The notes beneath the pieces are model-generated. The model searched no databases and had not been told where the DNA came from. It saw only the letters and a program-made list of their open reading frames with translations. The position numbers and the translations under genes were made by a program. DNA of 64,000 bases from Spirosoma taeanense (lineage in GTDB: Bacteria; Bacteroidota; Bacteroidia; Cytophagales; Spirosomataceae), in assembly GCF_013127955.1 (NCBI RefSeq), contig NZ_CP053435.1, positions 4,340,001-4,404,000 of the forward strand, read 5' to 3'. Position 1 is the first letter of the stretch, and the number at the start of each line of letters is the position of its first letter. This document shows positions 45,260 to 53,897 of this stretch, in pieces.

Positions 45260-46927
45260 TTACAGGGTTTCGGCTAACGAATGCGGCCGAACGGTTTCTT
45301 TTTCAATAAAGGCGCCGAGCCTGCGGTATTTCTGATAAAGCTTTTCGTAGACCGCCACCTGCTCGGGATTGGGAATATATTCAGCGTCGAAGCCCGACCC
45401 CATCGCCTGCTGAGCGGCTTCGAGCGAGGGGTGAACGCCAGCCGCGACAGCCGCAAACATGGCCGCACCCAGCGCACACGCCTGATCGGACTGAGCTACC
45501 TGGATAGGTTTGTTGAGCACATCGGCGAGGGTCTGCATGACGAATGGCGACTTTTTAGCCACCCCGCCAATGGCAATGACTTTCCGAATCGGAACTCCTT
45601 CCTGCACAAACCGCTCGACGATGCTACGCGAGCCGAAAGCGGTGGCCTCTACCAGCGCCTTAAAGACAGTTACGGCGTCGGTGCCGAGACTAAGCCCCGC
45701 CAGAGCCGCCTTGAGCGTATGATTGGCATCGGGGGTCCGGCGTCCGTTAATCCAGTCCAGGGCGATCGGGTCGTTCTCCGTAACGGGTAGCTGAGCAGCC
45801 TGCTGCGACAGATGAGGAATGAGCTGACGCGCCATCGTATCGGCAGCTTCGTCACCCAGCAGTTCGCGCACCGGCCCAGTGATGAGCCGGGCAAACCAGG
45901 CATACACATCCCCAAACGCCGATTGTCCGGCTTCCAGACCCAGCATGCCGGGTGCAACGGAGCCATCGACCTGCCCGCAGATACCCCGAATGAGCCGGTG
46001 GCCAATTTCCTCGTTCGGAGCCATCAGAATATCGCAGGTCGAGGTGCCGATAATCCGCACAAACGCATAGGGTTCAATTTCGGCCCCGACCGCGCCCATG
46101 TGGGCATCGAACGCCCCTACGCCCACCACGACGCTGGTCGGCAAACCCAGTTTTTCGGCCCATTCAGCCGAGAGCTTGCCCATTGGCAGATCAGCGGTAT
46201 AAGTATCCGTAAAGAGCCGGTCCCGTAGACCATCCAGCAGTGGGTCGAGCCGGGTCAGGAACTCGTCGGATGGCAGACCCTCGAATTCACTATGCCAGAG
46301 TGCCTTGTGACCGGCTGCACAGCGCGACCGCCGAAGCGTCAAGGGGTTTGTGTTGCCGGTTAATACCGCCGACATCCAGTCGCAGTGTTCAACCCACGAA
46401 AAAGCGTGCTGGCGGACAGCCGCATCGACCCGCAGGGTTCGCAGAATTTTGGCCCAGAACCACTCCGACGAGTAAATACCCCCGACGTATTTGGTATAGT
46501 CGGTATCCCAGTGGTGCGCAAGATCGTTGATTTCTTCGGCTTCGGCGTTGGCCGTGTGGTCTTTCCAGAGAATGAACATGCCGTTCGGGTTCTCGGCGAA
46601 ATCAGGACGTAAGGCTAGTGGCATACCCGTTTCATCAACCGGACCAGGCGTCGAACCGGTGGTGTCGATCGAGATACCGACCACCTGCTGCCGAACCTCG
46701 GCTGGGGCGTTGGCTAATGCGCCGTTGATGCTCGCTTCCAGCCCTTCGAGGTAATCCAGCGGGTGCTGCCGAAACTGGGACGTAGCCGGATTACAGTACC
46801 GACCCTGTTTCCAGCGGCTGTACTCATGCACGTGCGTACCGGCGGTTTCGCCCGTCCGGGCATTGACCAGCAGGGCCCGCACCGAGTCGGTGCCAAAATC
46901 GACGCCAATGACGTATGTATGATTCAT
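45260..46927 (-). CDS. araB: Ribulokinase
   Basis: 555 residues, FGGY sugar-kinase family. Phosphorylates L-ribulose with ATP to L-ribulose 5-phosphate. The N-terminal ATPase motif is VIGVDFGTDSVRALLV. Further marks are ISIDTTGSTPGPVDE, WKDHTANAEA, VGVGAFDAHMGAVGAEI and the C-terminal adenosine-site region IAIGGVAKKSPFVMQTLADVL. The length and KDHTA text match AraB rather than xylulokinase. It follows the regulator gene after 110 bases. Confidence 0.97.
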   Translation of the reverse strand: MNHTYVIGVDFGTDSVRALLVNARTGETAGTHVHEYSRWKQGRYCNPATSQFRQHPLDYLEGLEASINGALANAPAEVRQQVVGISIDTTGSTPGPVDETGMPLALRPDFAENPNGMFILWKDHTANAEAEEINDLAHHWDTDYTKYVGGIYSSEWFWAKILRTLRVDAAVRQHAFSWVEHCDWMSAVLTGNTNPLTLRRSRCAAGHKALWHSEFEGLPSDEFLTRLDPLLDGLRDRLFTDTYTADLPMGKLSAEWAEKLGLPTSVVVGVGAFDAHMGAVGAEIEPYAFVRIIGTSTCDILMAPNEEIGHRLIRGICGQVDGSVAPGMLGLEAGQSAFGDVYAWFARLITGPVRELLGDEAADTMARQLIPHLSQQAAQLPVTENDPIALDWINGRRTPDANHTLKAALAGLSLGTDAVTVFKALVEATAFGSRSIVERFVQEGVPIRKVIAIGGVAKKSPFVMQTLADVLNKPIQVAQSDQACALGAAMFAAVAAGVHPSLEAAQQAMGSGFDAEYIPNPEQVAVYEKLYQKYRRLGAFIEKETVRPHSLAETL

Positions 46928-47037
46928 ACCTGTATGATTTTTAGCAGTATAGATCCTGTCTCACGAACATGCCAACAGGGCGGTTTTCAGTGGTGGGCAT
47001 TTGCGTGCAGTGTCGAATCGGCCAGGGATATCTGGAA

Positions 47038-47751
47038 TCAGACCGCTGAAAGCTCAGCCAGTTCCGGCAGGAACGTATAATAGCCGTCCAGGTATTTCTG
47101 GTATTTTTCGGTATTGAGCGAATAAAGCTGAGCTTTCTTGGTGACCGATGTCATGTCTTTCTCGCCTGTTTTCAGCAGGAGATCGGTTCCCATAATTTTA
47201 CGGCTGAAATTTCGCCGGTCGAGCTGGGTGTTGTAGATGGCTTCGTAGAGCTTCTGGAGCTGCGGAACCGTAAATTTTTCGGGCAGCAGTTCGAAACCAA
47301 TGGGATGCAGGGCCGCTTTGTAGCGCAATCGCTGGAGGGCGACCTCAACCATCTGATCATGGTCGAAAATGAGTTTAGGCTTATCGTCCAGACTAATCCA
47401 GGAGGCATTGTGCGCCTGTATAGCCGTTATGTCCTGGTCGGCAATATTGACCAGTGAGTAATAGACGACCGAGATTGTCCGCTCGACGGGGTCCCGCTCC
47501 GGCGCACCAAACGTTTTAATTTGCTCCAGATAGTTGTTCTGCAAACCGGTCAGGTTATACAGAATCCGCCGGGCCGCTTCCTCCAGGCTTTCATCTTCAT
47601 TCAGAAACCCACCCATCAGCGACCATTTTCCGCATTCGGGCTCGAAATTCCGTTTGATCAGGAGTAACTTCAGTGCTTCGCCGTCGAACCCGAAGATGAT
47701 GCAGTCGAGGGCGACCAGAATGCGGGCATTGTGCTGATAAGTTAAGGTCAT
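47038..47751 (-). CDS. araR: Nudix-type transcriptional regulator of arabinose genes (AraR-like)
   Basis: 237 residues. The N-terminal Nudix fold (about residues 8-140) keeps the shape of the box at 48-70, but three catalytic glutamates of the REUxEExGU core are replaced (Ile63, Asn66, Leu67). It is therefore unlikely to hydrolyse nucleotides and may instead bind a ligand. The C-terminal part (LQKLYEAIYNTQLDRRNFSRKIM) resembles the winged helix of NrtR and Bacteroidota AraR proteins. Established knowledge: AraR of Bacteroides thetaiotaomicron is such a Nudix repressor that responds to L-arabinose. It is the first gene of the arabinose operon and lies just after a tandem palindrome, consistent with autoregulation of the whole transcript. 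Confidence 0.9.
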   Translation of the reverse strand: MTLTYQHNARILVALDCIIFGFDGEALKLLLIKRNFEPECGKWSLMGGFLNEDESLEEAARRILYNLTGLQNNYLEQIKTFGAPERDPVERTISVVYYSLVNIADQDITAIQAHNASWISLDDKPKLIFDHDQMVEVALQRLRYKAALHPIGFELLPEKFTVPQLQKLYEAIYNTQLDRRNFSRKIMGTDLLLKTGEKDMTSVTKKAQLYSLNTEKYQKYLDGYYTFLPELAELSAV

Positions 47752-47771
47752 ACAACAGCAAACCCAGTTAA

Positions 47772-47814
47772 AACGTGTCTATTGAACACATTGAACGTGT
47801 TATTACGACACAAT
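47772..47814. promoter_or_regulatory. Tandem operator candidate for the arabinose regulator
   Basis: Two imperfect palindromes in a 22-base period: AACGTGT-N7-ACACATT at 47772-47792 and AACGTGT-N7-ACACAAT at 47794-47814. They start 20 bases upstream of the regulator gene's ATG. I saw no further copy in the gaps inside the operon, which fits control of the whole operon from its head. Confidence 0.65.
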
Positions 47815-47966
47815 ACTAAAAATCTATAGTCGTATCTCCAAATAGTACCAAATATTTTTCTAGGTAATCTTAGAACGCAGGTGCCGTTACGTATAAACTG
47901 TAGTCCTGCAGCCAAGCTTAAATTCCTTCATTCCTGTAGTTTTAGCACCTGTATGCTCAAAAAAGG

Positions 47967-48007
47967 CCGAACCAGCCGCGCTCAGGGTATGAGCGCGGCT
48001 GGTTCGG
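47967..48007 (-). terminator. Terminator of the sulfur operon
   Basis: A perfect 18-bp stem (arms 47967-47984 and 47990-48007, loop of 5) lies 26 bases beyond the last stop. On the minus strand it is followed by CCTTTTTTG, an intrinsic terminator. Confidence 0.85.
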
Positions 48008-48033
48008 TTAACAATCTTCTCCAACAGGATGAA

Positions 48034-49434
48034 CTATGAATCGGCGGGCTTTTCGATTGGTAGCCTGGCGGCCTGCCAGGCGGTCCAGGAGCCGGGCACA
48101 TTAATGACTCTTGAAAAGCTGTTCTGCTGTAGGATACTGGCGGCAATAGACGCCCGAAAGCCCGAGCCGCAATACGTCACGATAGTCTGATGGGGGTCTA
48201 GATCGGCCAGATGTTCGCGGAGATGGGCTACATAGATATGGCGTGAGTTTGGTACGTAACCGGCCCGGCGTTCGTCGTCACCGCGTACATCCAGAATCGT
48301 CAGGTCCGGATCGTTCAGGTGCTGGTGTAAGGTGTGCACAGTCCACTCTCCGGCCGACTCCAGTGGTAAGGCTGAATTCTGCCAGCTTGTCATGCCTTTG
48401 TGCAGGTAGCCCACTATGGTATCATAGCCCACCCGGAACAGGTGCTCACCCGCCAGCGCAAGGTCGCGCTCACTTTCGACGATCAGGAGTATGGGCTGCT
48501 CCCGGTCGATCATCCAGCCGACCCAGGTTGGAAATTCGGGCAGCAGCGCAATATTGAGTGCACCAGGAATGTGCCCGCCCCCAAACGCCAGTATTGACCG
48601 GGTGTCCAGCACAACAGCATCGCCCTGTTCCATCCGCTCCCGGAAAGCCTGGGGCGACAAAGGAGGAATGACGGGCGGCTGACCCTTCAGGGGCGCGCCA
48701 GCGGCATTCAGTTTTTTCAGAACCGGATAATGACGGGGTGGCTCGGGCATTCCCTGGAGCAGCCACTGGACAAAATCTGCCTGGCTATGGTGTTGAAACA
48801 CGGGACTGAACCGACGTTCGTTACCCAGCGTGCTTTGGCGCCGGTCGCCGATGGACTTTCCACAGGCCGAACCGGCACCATGCCCCGGATACAGCTCGAC
48901 CCGATCGCCCAGTGGCAGGAGTTTTTCATAGAGCGACTGATAAAGATCATTCGCCAGCTGTCGGGTTACGTCCTCGCCTAGCAGGTCGGGGCGCCCTACA
49001 TCCTGGTTGAACAACGTATCGCCCGTGAAGACCGCAATCGGTTCGTCGCCCTGCTTTTTATCGAAGAGCAGCAGCGAAATATGTTCGGGCGTGTGTCCCG
49101 GCGTATGCAGAGCGCGGAGCGTTGCATTACCCAGGCTAATTTCATCGCCTTCCTGCATCTGATTTAACTCAAACTGATAGGCCTCGCTCCTGCCTCCGTA
49201 AATCGCAGCACCGGTTCGGGCTTGTAACTCCTGCGCCCCCGACACAAAATCGGCGTGGATGTGGGTTTCGATGATGGCCGTAATCCGCACGCCCAGCTTT
49301 TGGGCTTTGTCGAGATAAACGGCCACATCCCGACGGGGGTCAATAACGGCCGCCAGCCCGGCACTGTCATCGCCAACCAGGTAACTCAGCTGCGCTAGTC
49401 CTTCACTATCTATTTGTTCTAACACGAGTGCCAT
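48034..49434 (-). CDS. Beta-lactamase-fold hydrolase fused to two rhodanese domains
   Basis: 466 residues, cytosolic. The N-terminal metal-binding domain has THIHADFVSG, GHTPEHISLLL, FTGDTLFNQDVGRPD and YPGHGAGSACGK, the pattern of the persulfide dioxygenase (ETHE1-like) group. The first rhodanese domain (about 265-355) lacks the active cysteine: the loop reads LLIVESERDLAL. The second (about 370-460) has it in TYCGSGFRAS. By family it oxidises glutathione or similar persulfide to sulfite and shuttles sulfane sulfur. It is the last gene of the operon and paralogous to the product at 50689-52107. Confidence 0.92.
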   Translation of the reverse strand: MALVLEQIDSEGLAQLSYLVGDDSAGLAAVIDPRRDVAVYLDKAQKLGVRITAIIETHIHADFVSGAQELQARTGAAIYGGRSEAYQFELNQMQEGDEISLGNATLRALHTPGHTPEHISLLLFDKKQGDEPIAVFTGDTLFNQDVGRPDLLGEDVTRQLANDLYQSLYEKLLPLGDRVELYPGHGAGSACGKSIGDRRQSTLGNERRFSPVFQHHSQADFVQWLLQGMPEPPRHYPVLKKLNAAGAPLKGQPPVIPPLSPQAFRERMEQGDAVVLDTRSILAFGGGHIPGALNIALLPEFPTWVGWMIDREQPILLIVESERDLALAGEHLFRVGYDTIVGYLHKGMTSWQNSALPLESAGEWTVHTLHQHLNDPDLTILDVRGDDERRAGYVPNSRHIYVAHLREHLADLDPHQTIVTYCGSGFRASIAASILQQNSFSRVINVPGSWTAWQAARLPIEKPADS

Positions 49435-49499
49435 AGGCTTGTCAGGTTAACGAATCATAACGTTTGTTCAACACACCATACACCAGTACGGGGCGGTCG

Positions 49500-50003
49500 C
49501 TAATGCGGCAGTCGTGCACGGGAAAACCCGTATAGCCACGTACCCGCAATGGCGCTCAGCAACGTAACACCAACAACCAGAAAGCCACTGCCAATCTGCG
49601 CAAAGAGCGGTCCCGGACAGGCCCCGGTAATTGCCCAGCCCAGCCCAAAGAGAACACCTCCGTAGATTTGGCCTTTATGGAATACCTTGGGCGTAATCCG
49701 CACGGTTTCTCCCTGCAACGTTTTAATATTGAACTGCCGGATGAGCGCAATCGAAATCATTCCGACCAGCACGGCGCTTCCAATAACCCCATACATATGA
49801 AACGAATCGAACCGAAACATTTCCTGAATCCGAAACCAGGAGATAATTTCGGCCTTGACGAATACAATGCCGAAGGCAATGCCCACCAGCATATACTTCA
49901 AATTAGCAAACCCACTTTCAGAACGGGTTGTGGTAACGGACGTTGCCGGATTTACGCGCTGAGGCTTCGGTAACGGCGCATTGGTTGATTGAATTTGTTG
50001 CAC
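49500..50003 (-). CDS. YeeE/YedE-type transporter, second half (DUF6691-like)
   Basis: 167 residues with four membrane helices after a polar N-terminus of about 35 residues. The conserved motif GWAITGACPGPLFAQIG contains the cysteine typical of the C-terminal half of YeeE/YedE proteins. In Bacteroidota this transporter is split into two genes; the partner ends 7 bases upstream. Together they probably import thiosulfate or a related sulfur anion. The start is a GTG at 50003, since the first ATG lies inside the first helix. Confidence 0.85.
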   Translation of the reverse strand: MQQIQSTNAPLPKPQRVNPATSVTTTRSESGFANLKYMLVGIAFGIVFVKAEIISWFRIQEMFRFDSFHMYGVIGSAVLVGMISIALIRQFNIKTLQGETVRITPKVFHKGQIYGGVLFGLGWAITGACPGPLFAQIGSGFLVVGVTLLSAIAGTWLYGFSRARLPH

Positions 50004-50010
50004 AATCAGA

Positions 50011-50586
50011 TTAATTAACGAGTTTGAAAATCAGGGGTAGCAGCAGGTGCGTCATGGCAAAGCCGCCAGCCATAAAGCTGATGGTTGCCACCAGCGATGG
50101 CCACTGTAGATTAGACAGCCCCATAATCGCGTGACCGGATGTACAGCCCCCTGCCCACCGGGTACCAAACCCAACCAGAAGCCCCCCAATGACAAAGAAA
50201 AACAGGCCCTTGAGCGTAAATAGATTCGCGGCTGCGAATAAATCAGCCGGCATCAGGCCCGAAAAATCCTGAATGCCAAATGTCCGGAGAGCCACTACGG
50301 TATCAGGAGCAACCCGAATCGAACTGGGGTCAGCCAGAAACGTTGTGGCCAGAAAACCGCCCAGTGCTATCCCTGCCACAAAAAACAGGTTCCAGGCTTC
50401 TTTTTTCCAGTTGTAATTAAAAAAGGAAATATTGGCGGGTACACAGGCCGCGCAGATGTGGCGCAGCGATGAGGAGATCCCAAACGATTTATTACCAATC
50501 AGCAGCAGTGCTGGAACCGTCAGTCCAATGAGCGGCCCGGCTACATACCAGGGCCAGGGCTGACGGATAATTTCAGGAAACGACAT
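50011..50586 (-). CDS. YeeE/YedE-type transporter, first half
   Basis: 191 residues with about four or five membrane helices. It carries [17 protein letters not shown] and the signature [20 protein letters not shown] with the conserved cysteine of YeeE/YedE. Known members move thiosulfate across the inner membrane by passing it between cysteines. It is co-transcribed with its other half and flanked by two rhodanese fusions that could process the sulfur it brings in. Confidence 0.88.
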   Translation of the reverse strand: MSFPEIIRQPWPWYVAGPLIGLTVPALLLIGNKSFGISSSLRHICAACVPANISFFNYNWKKEAWNLFFVAGIALGGFLATTFLADPSSIRVAPDTVVALRTFGIQDFSGLMPADLFAAANLFTLKGLFFFVIGGLLVGFGTRWAGGCTSGHAIMGLSNLQWPSLVATISFMAGGFAMTHLLLPLIFKLVN

Positions 50587-50688
50587 AAAATAAGCAGTTT
50601 AAATAAATCCAGACCGCCTTCTTTTCCGGCTAATCTGTAGAGAAAATCACTCTGGCGAATAACAAACTGAATGCATCCGGCAGCCAGC

Positions 50689-52107
50689 TTATTGCTTTTG
50701 CAGGGTTGTGGGACATACGTAATCCGTCGTGGCGATCCGCCCTGTTTTCTGGATTGCCGCAAAACCGCCCTGCACATCGACGAGGTTGTCAAAACCCCGC
50801 GCTTTGAGGATGGATACAGCCATCATGGAGCGGTAGCCCCCTGCACAATGAACGTAAACCGGCCCTTCGGAGGGCACCTCGGCCATCGTTTCGTTCAGCG
50901 TATCGAGTGGCAGGCTCACCGCACCGTCTACGTGTTCGGCGCTGTACTCGCCCGGCTTACGCACGTCCAGAATCGTCGGGTTTTCGACGGTCATCCGGTC
51001 GGCCAGTTCGTCGGCAGAAATCGTCGGGATTGTATCGACCTCGTAGCCAGCCTCTGCCCAGGCCGTCATGCCGCCCGCCAGATAACCAATTACCTGATCG
51101 TAGCCCACACGGGCCAGCCGCACCAGCGTTTCGGCCTGCCTGCCGGGGTCAGTAATGAGCAGGATCGGCTGGGTTAAGTCGGGTATCAGCGCACCCACCC
51201 AGGGGGCAAACTGCCCGTTCAGGCCAATGTTGATGGCATTGGGAACGAAGCCCTGCGCAAACGTCTGGGCATCGCGGGTGTCGAGCAGGACGGCGCCGGT
51301 TTCGTTGGCAGCCGCTTCAAAAGCTTCTGGATCAAGCGGCTGCGCACCCCGGTTCAGAACCGTATCGATGCTTTCGTAGCCATCGCGATTCATGCGCACA
51401 TTCTCGGGAAAATAGCGGGGTGGTTTGGCCAGCCCGTTGGTTACCTCCCGAATGAACTCGTCGCGGCTCATATCGGCCCGTAAAGCATAATTAACCTGTT
51501 TCTGATTAGCGAGCGTATCGCTGGTTTCCTTACTCATGTTCTTCCCGCAGGCCGACCCCGCCCCGTGCGCCGGATAAATCCGTACCGTTTCGGGCAGCGT
51601 CATAATCTTGTTCCGCAGCGAATCATACAGCATCCCGGCCAGATCATCCATGGTCAGGTCGGACTTCTGCGCCAGATCGGGTCGGCCAACGTCGCCAATA
51701 AAGAGTGTATCGCCACTGAACAGGGCAACCGGCTGACGGGTAGCATCCAGCAGCAGGTAACTGGTGGATTCGAGCGTATGGCCCGGCGTGTGAAGTGCGC
51801 GAATGGTTAACGCCCCTACCGTAAACTCTTCACCATCCTGAGCGATATAAGCGTCAAAGCCCGTCCGGGCACCGGGTCCGTACACAATCGGTGCGCCCGT
51901 CTGCCGGGACAGATCGAGATGACCGGACACAAAATCAGCGTGGAAATGCGTTTCGAAGACATATTTGATCGTAGCCCCGTCCCGCCGGGCCTTCTCAACA
52001 TAGGAAGACACTTCGCGCAGGGGGTCGATTACGGCGACCTCGCCCTCGCTTTCGATATAGTAGGCTCCCTGCGAGAGGCAGCCGGTATAAATTTGTTCGA
52101 TAGTCAT
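50689..52107 (-). CDS. Beta-lactamase-fold hydrolase fused to two rhodanese domains (paralogue)
   Basis: About 472 residues. Metal-binding motifs are FETHFHADFVSGH, LHTPGHTLESTSYLL, FSGDTLFIGDVGRPD and YPAHGAGSACGKN. The first rhodanese domain again lacks the active cysteine (ILLITDPGRQAE). The second has it in VHCAGGYRSMM. The start at 52107 (MTIEQIYTGCLS) fits the family; the longer frame adds nine unlikely residues. The gene is preceded by the palindrome GTGACTTTTGTCAC, 72 bases upstream, and may have a promoter of its own inside the operon. Confidence 0.92.
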   Translation of the reverse strand: MTIEQIYTGCLSQGAYYIESEGEVAVIDPLREVSSYVEKARRDGATIKYVFETHFHADFVSGHLDLSRQTGAPIVYGPGARTGFDAYIAQDGEEFTVGALTIRALHTPGHTLESTSYLLLDATRQPVALFSGDTLFIGDVGRPDLAQKSDLTMDDLAGMLYDSLRNKIMTLPETVRIYPAHGAGSACGKNMSKETSDTLANQKQVNYALRADMSRDEFIREVTNGLAKPPRYFPENVRMNRDGYESIDTVLNRGAQPLDPEAFEAAANETGAVLLDTRDAQTFAQGFVPNAINIGLNGQFAPWVGALIPDLTQPILLITDPGRQAETLVRLARVGYDQVIGYLAGGMTAWAEAGYEVDTIPTISADELADRMTVENPTILDVRKPGEYSAEHVDGAVSLPLDTLNETMAEVPSEGPVYVHCAGGYRSMMAVSILKARGFDNLVDVQGGFAAIQKTGRIATTDYVCPTTLQKQ

Positions 52108-52178
52108 AGAGTATCCGGATGGAGTAACAGTCAATCGTTTAAGATCATCAAAATTAAGGGGCAGTTACGGGACATTCC

Positions 52179-52192
52179 GTGACTTTTGTCAC
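52179..52192. promoter_or_regulatory. Operator candidate GTGAC-N4-GTCAC (perfect)
   Basis: A perfect palindrome GTGACTTTTGTCAC in the gap before the beta-lactamase/rhodanese gene, preceded by TTCC. A near-identical site lies at 53053-53066. The size and symmetry suit a Crp/Fnr-type dimer such as the one encoded at the head of the operon. Confidence 0.6.
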
Positions 52193-52201
52193 CTACTCAG
52201 C

Positions 52202-53005
52202 TCACAGAAACAGCTCTCGGGTGAGAATATACACGCCCATTATCAGGACAAACCAGCCGAAGGCCTTCTTTAGTTTATTTCCTGCTATAAACCGCGTCAG
52301 GTAGGTACCCAGCAAAATTCCGAGCACCGCAAACGCGGTAAACCCGAGCAGAAAAGGCCAGTCAATCGGCAGGTTTGCCGTACCGCTCCAAAAACCAATC
52401 AGCGTGTTTGCCGCGATGATCAGCAGGGAGGTGCCCACGGCCATTTTCATCGGCAGACGAACCAGCATTACCAGGGCAGGTATGATCAGGAACCCGCCCC
52501 CTGCCCCCACAATACCTGTCAGCACACCCACCAATATACCGTCGCCGGCAATAAGTGGCAGATCAAAAGGCACTGCCGACTGGGCTGGATTGTCTGGCCC
52601 GGTTTGCTCCCGGATCATACCCACCGATGCAGCCAGCATCACCACCGAAAATACAAGCATGATGGCAACGTCCTTGCTCAGCACAAAGGCATCGGTAGCC
52701 AATACAGGATCGGGAATTACCGGCAGCAGATAGTTTCGCGTTAGATAAACGGCCAGAAACGACGGAATGGAAAAAACCATAGCCGCTTTATAATTAACCT
52801 GCTGCTGCCGCATATAATTCACAGAGCCAACCAGCGAGGTGGTTCCGACGACAAACAGCGAATAGACCGTTGAGACGATGGGATTAATACCCAGCAGATA
52901 AACCAGCACCGGCAGGGTCAGAATACTACCGCCCCCGCCCAGCAGGCCCAGACTAACCCCAATAAATATGGAGGCCCCAAATCCCGCCAGTTGCAGAGAT
53001 GTCAT
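52202..53005 (-). CDS. TauE/SafE family sulfite/organosulfur exporter
   Basis: 267 residues with about eight membrane helices in two similar halves. The repeated family motifs are visible: GVSLGLLGGGGSILTLPVLVYLLG near the start and GVLTGIVGAGGGFLIIPALVMLV in the second half. By family it exports sulfite or a sulfonate. In this operon it probably removes sulfite made by persulfide oxidation. A palindrome lies 48 bases upstream of its start. Confidence 0.9.
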   Translation of the reverse strand: MTSLQLAGFGASIFIGVSLGLLGGGGSILTLPVLVYLLGINPIVSTVYSLFVVGTTSLVGSVNYMRQQQVNYKAAMVFSIPSFLAVYLTRNYLLPVIPDPVLATDAFVLSKDVAIMLVFSVVMLAASVGMIREQTGPDNPAQSAVPFDLPLIAGDGILVGVLTGIVGAGGGFLIIPALVMLVRLPMKMAVGTSLLIIAANTLIGFWSGTANLPIDWPFLLGFTAFAVLGILLGTYLTRFIAGNKLKKAFGWFVLIMGVYILTRELFL

Positions 53006-53052
53006 AGTCGCTTTTTTTTAAGCGAAATACGACTCAGCTGCCCGGCCGTTCC

Positions 53053-53066
53053 GTGACAAATGTTAC
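53053..53066. promoter_or_regulatory. Operator candidate GTGAC-N4-GTTAC
   Basis: GTGACAAATGTTAC, one mismatch from a perfect palindrome, again preceded by TTCC. It lies between the regulator stop and the TauE/SafE gene. Companion of the site at 52179-52192. Confidence 0.6.
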
Positions 53067-53078
53067 AAACCCAGGAAA

Positions 53079-53717
53079 TTAGGCCAGCATCGCTATTTTG
53101 TTCCGCATCAGCTTAATCTGACCGTCTTTCTCCAGTTGCTTGAGCAAGCGGGAAATTACCTCACGTGATGTGGCCAGCTCCTGAGCAATTTCTTCGTGCG
53201 TAATTGCCAGTTCGCGGCACTGACAGCTCTGCGCTTTTTTCTGCAGATAAGTTACCAGACGATCGTCCAGCTTGTGAAAGATGACCTCGTCAATCGTTGC
53301 CAGCAGATCATCGAAGCGTTTCTGGTAAGTCTGAAAAACAAACTGCTTCCAGCTCGAATAGCGGCACATCCACTCATCAACCTTTTCAACCGGAATGGCA
53401 ATCATCTCCGCTTCTTCGTCTACGATGGCTGTAATCTCGCTTGGCCGGCTGCCCAGACAGCAGGTCAGGGACATGGCGCAGCTATCCAGCTCGCCCAGAA
53501 AATAAAGCAGGGCTTCACGGCCTTCCCGATCAGGGCGCATGATTTTGACGGCTCCCCGGATTAGGATGGGTACCGAGCGGATAAACTCACCGGGCCGGAT
53601 CAGGTAAGAGCCCGCCGGAACCGTTCTGAGCTGCCCTACCTCGGCCAGTTCCTGAAGCAGGCTGTACTCGAACTGTCCGCGCAGAGTTTGTTGTAAATAA
53701 TCAACTGTTAGCTTCAT
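53079..53717 (-). CDS. Crp/Fnr family transcriptional regulator
   Basis: 212 residues. An N-terminal cyclic-nucleotide-type beta-barrel (about 20-115), a long dimerisation helix (about 118-150) and a winged helix (THEEIAQELATSREVISRLLKQL, about 174-196). The six cysteines (80, 86, 87, 118, 165, 167) include CC and CxC pairs, which is many for this size. They could form a thiol, persulfide or metal sensor. No Fnr-type N-terminal Fe-S cysteines are present. It is the first gene of the sulfur operon and probably its regulator, with the two GTGAC palindromes as likely sites. Activator or repressor is not decided. Confidence 0.9.
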   Translation of the reverse strand: MKLTVDYLQQTLRGQFEYSLLQELAEVGQLRTVPAGSYLIRPGEFIRSVPILIRGAVKIMRPDREGREALLYFLGELDSCAMSLTCCLGSRPSEITAIVDEEAEMIAIPVEKVDEWMCRYSSWKQFVFQTYQKRFDDLLATIDEVIFHKLDDRLVTYLQKKAQSCQCRELAITHEEIAQELATSREVISRLLKQLEKDGQIKLMRNKIAMLA

Positions 53718-53897
53718 ACCTGTTTAAACCGGCAGTAAGCCGGTCAATCATGAACACCGATTCCGGCGATCAAGTTGCTTTCCGGGCCTGATCGAACCGG
53801 TTCAGCCTCTTCAATACCGCTTTTTGTCAACATACGTCCCAATCAGGCAGTTATAAAGTTAAGGGTACTACATCGTATTACTGATCGACGCTGGCTT

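Noticed and set aside
53728-53744. Short palindrome ACCGGC-N5-GCCGGT between the Crp/Fnr gene and the SPW/VKOR gene as an operator
   Set aside because: It does not match the GTGAC sites inside the operon and is short and GC-rich enough to arise by chance.
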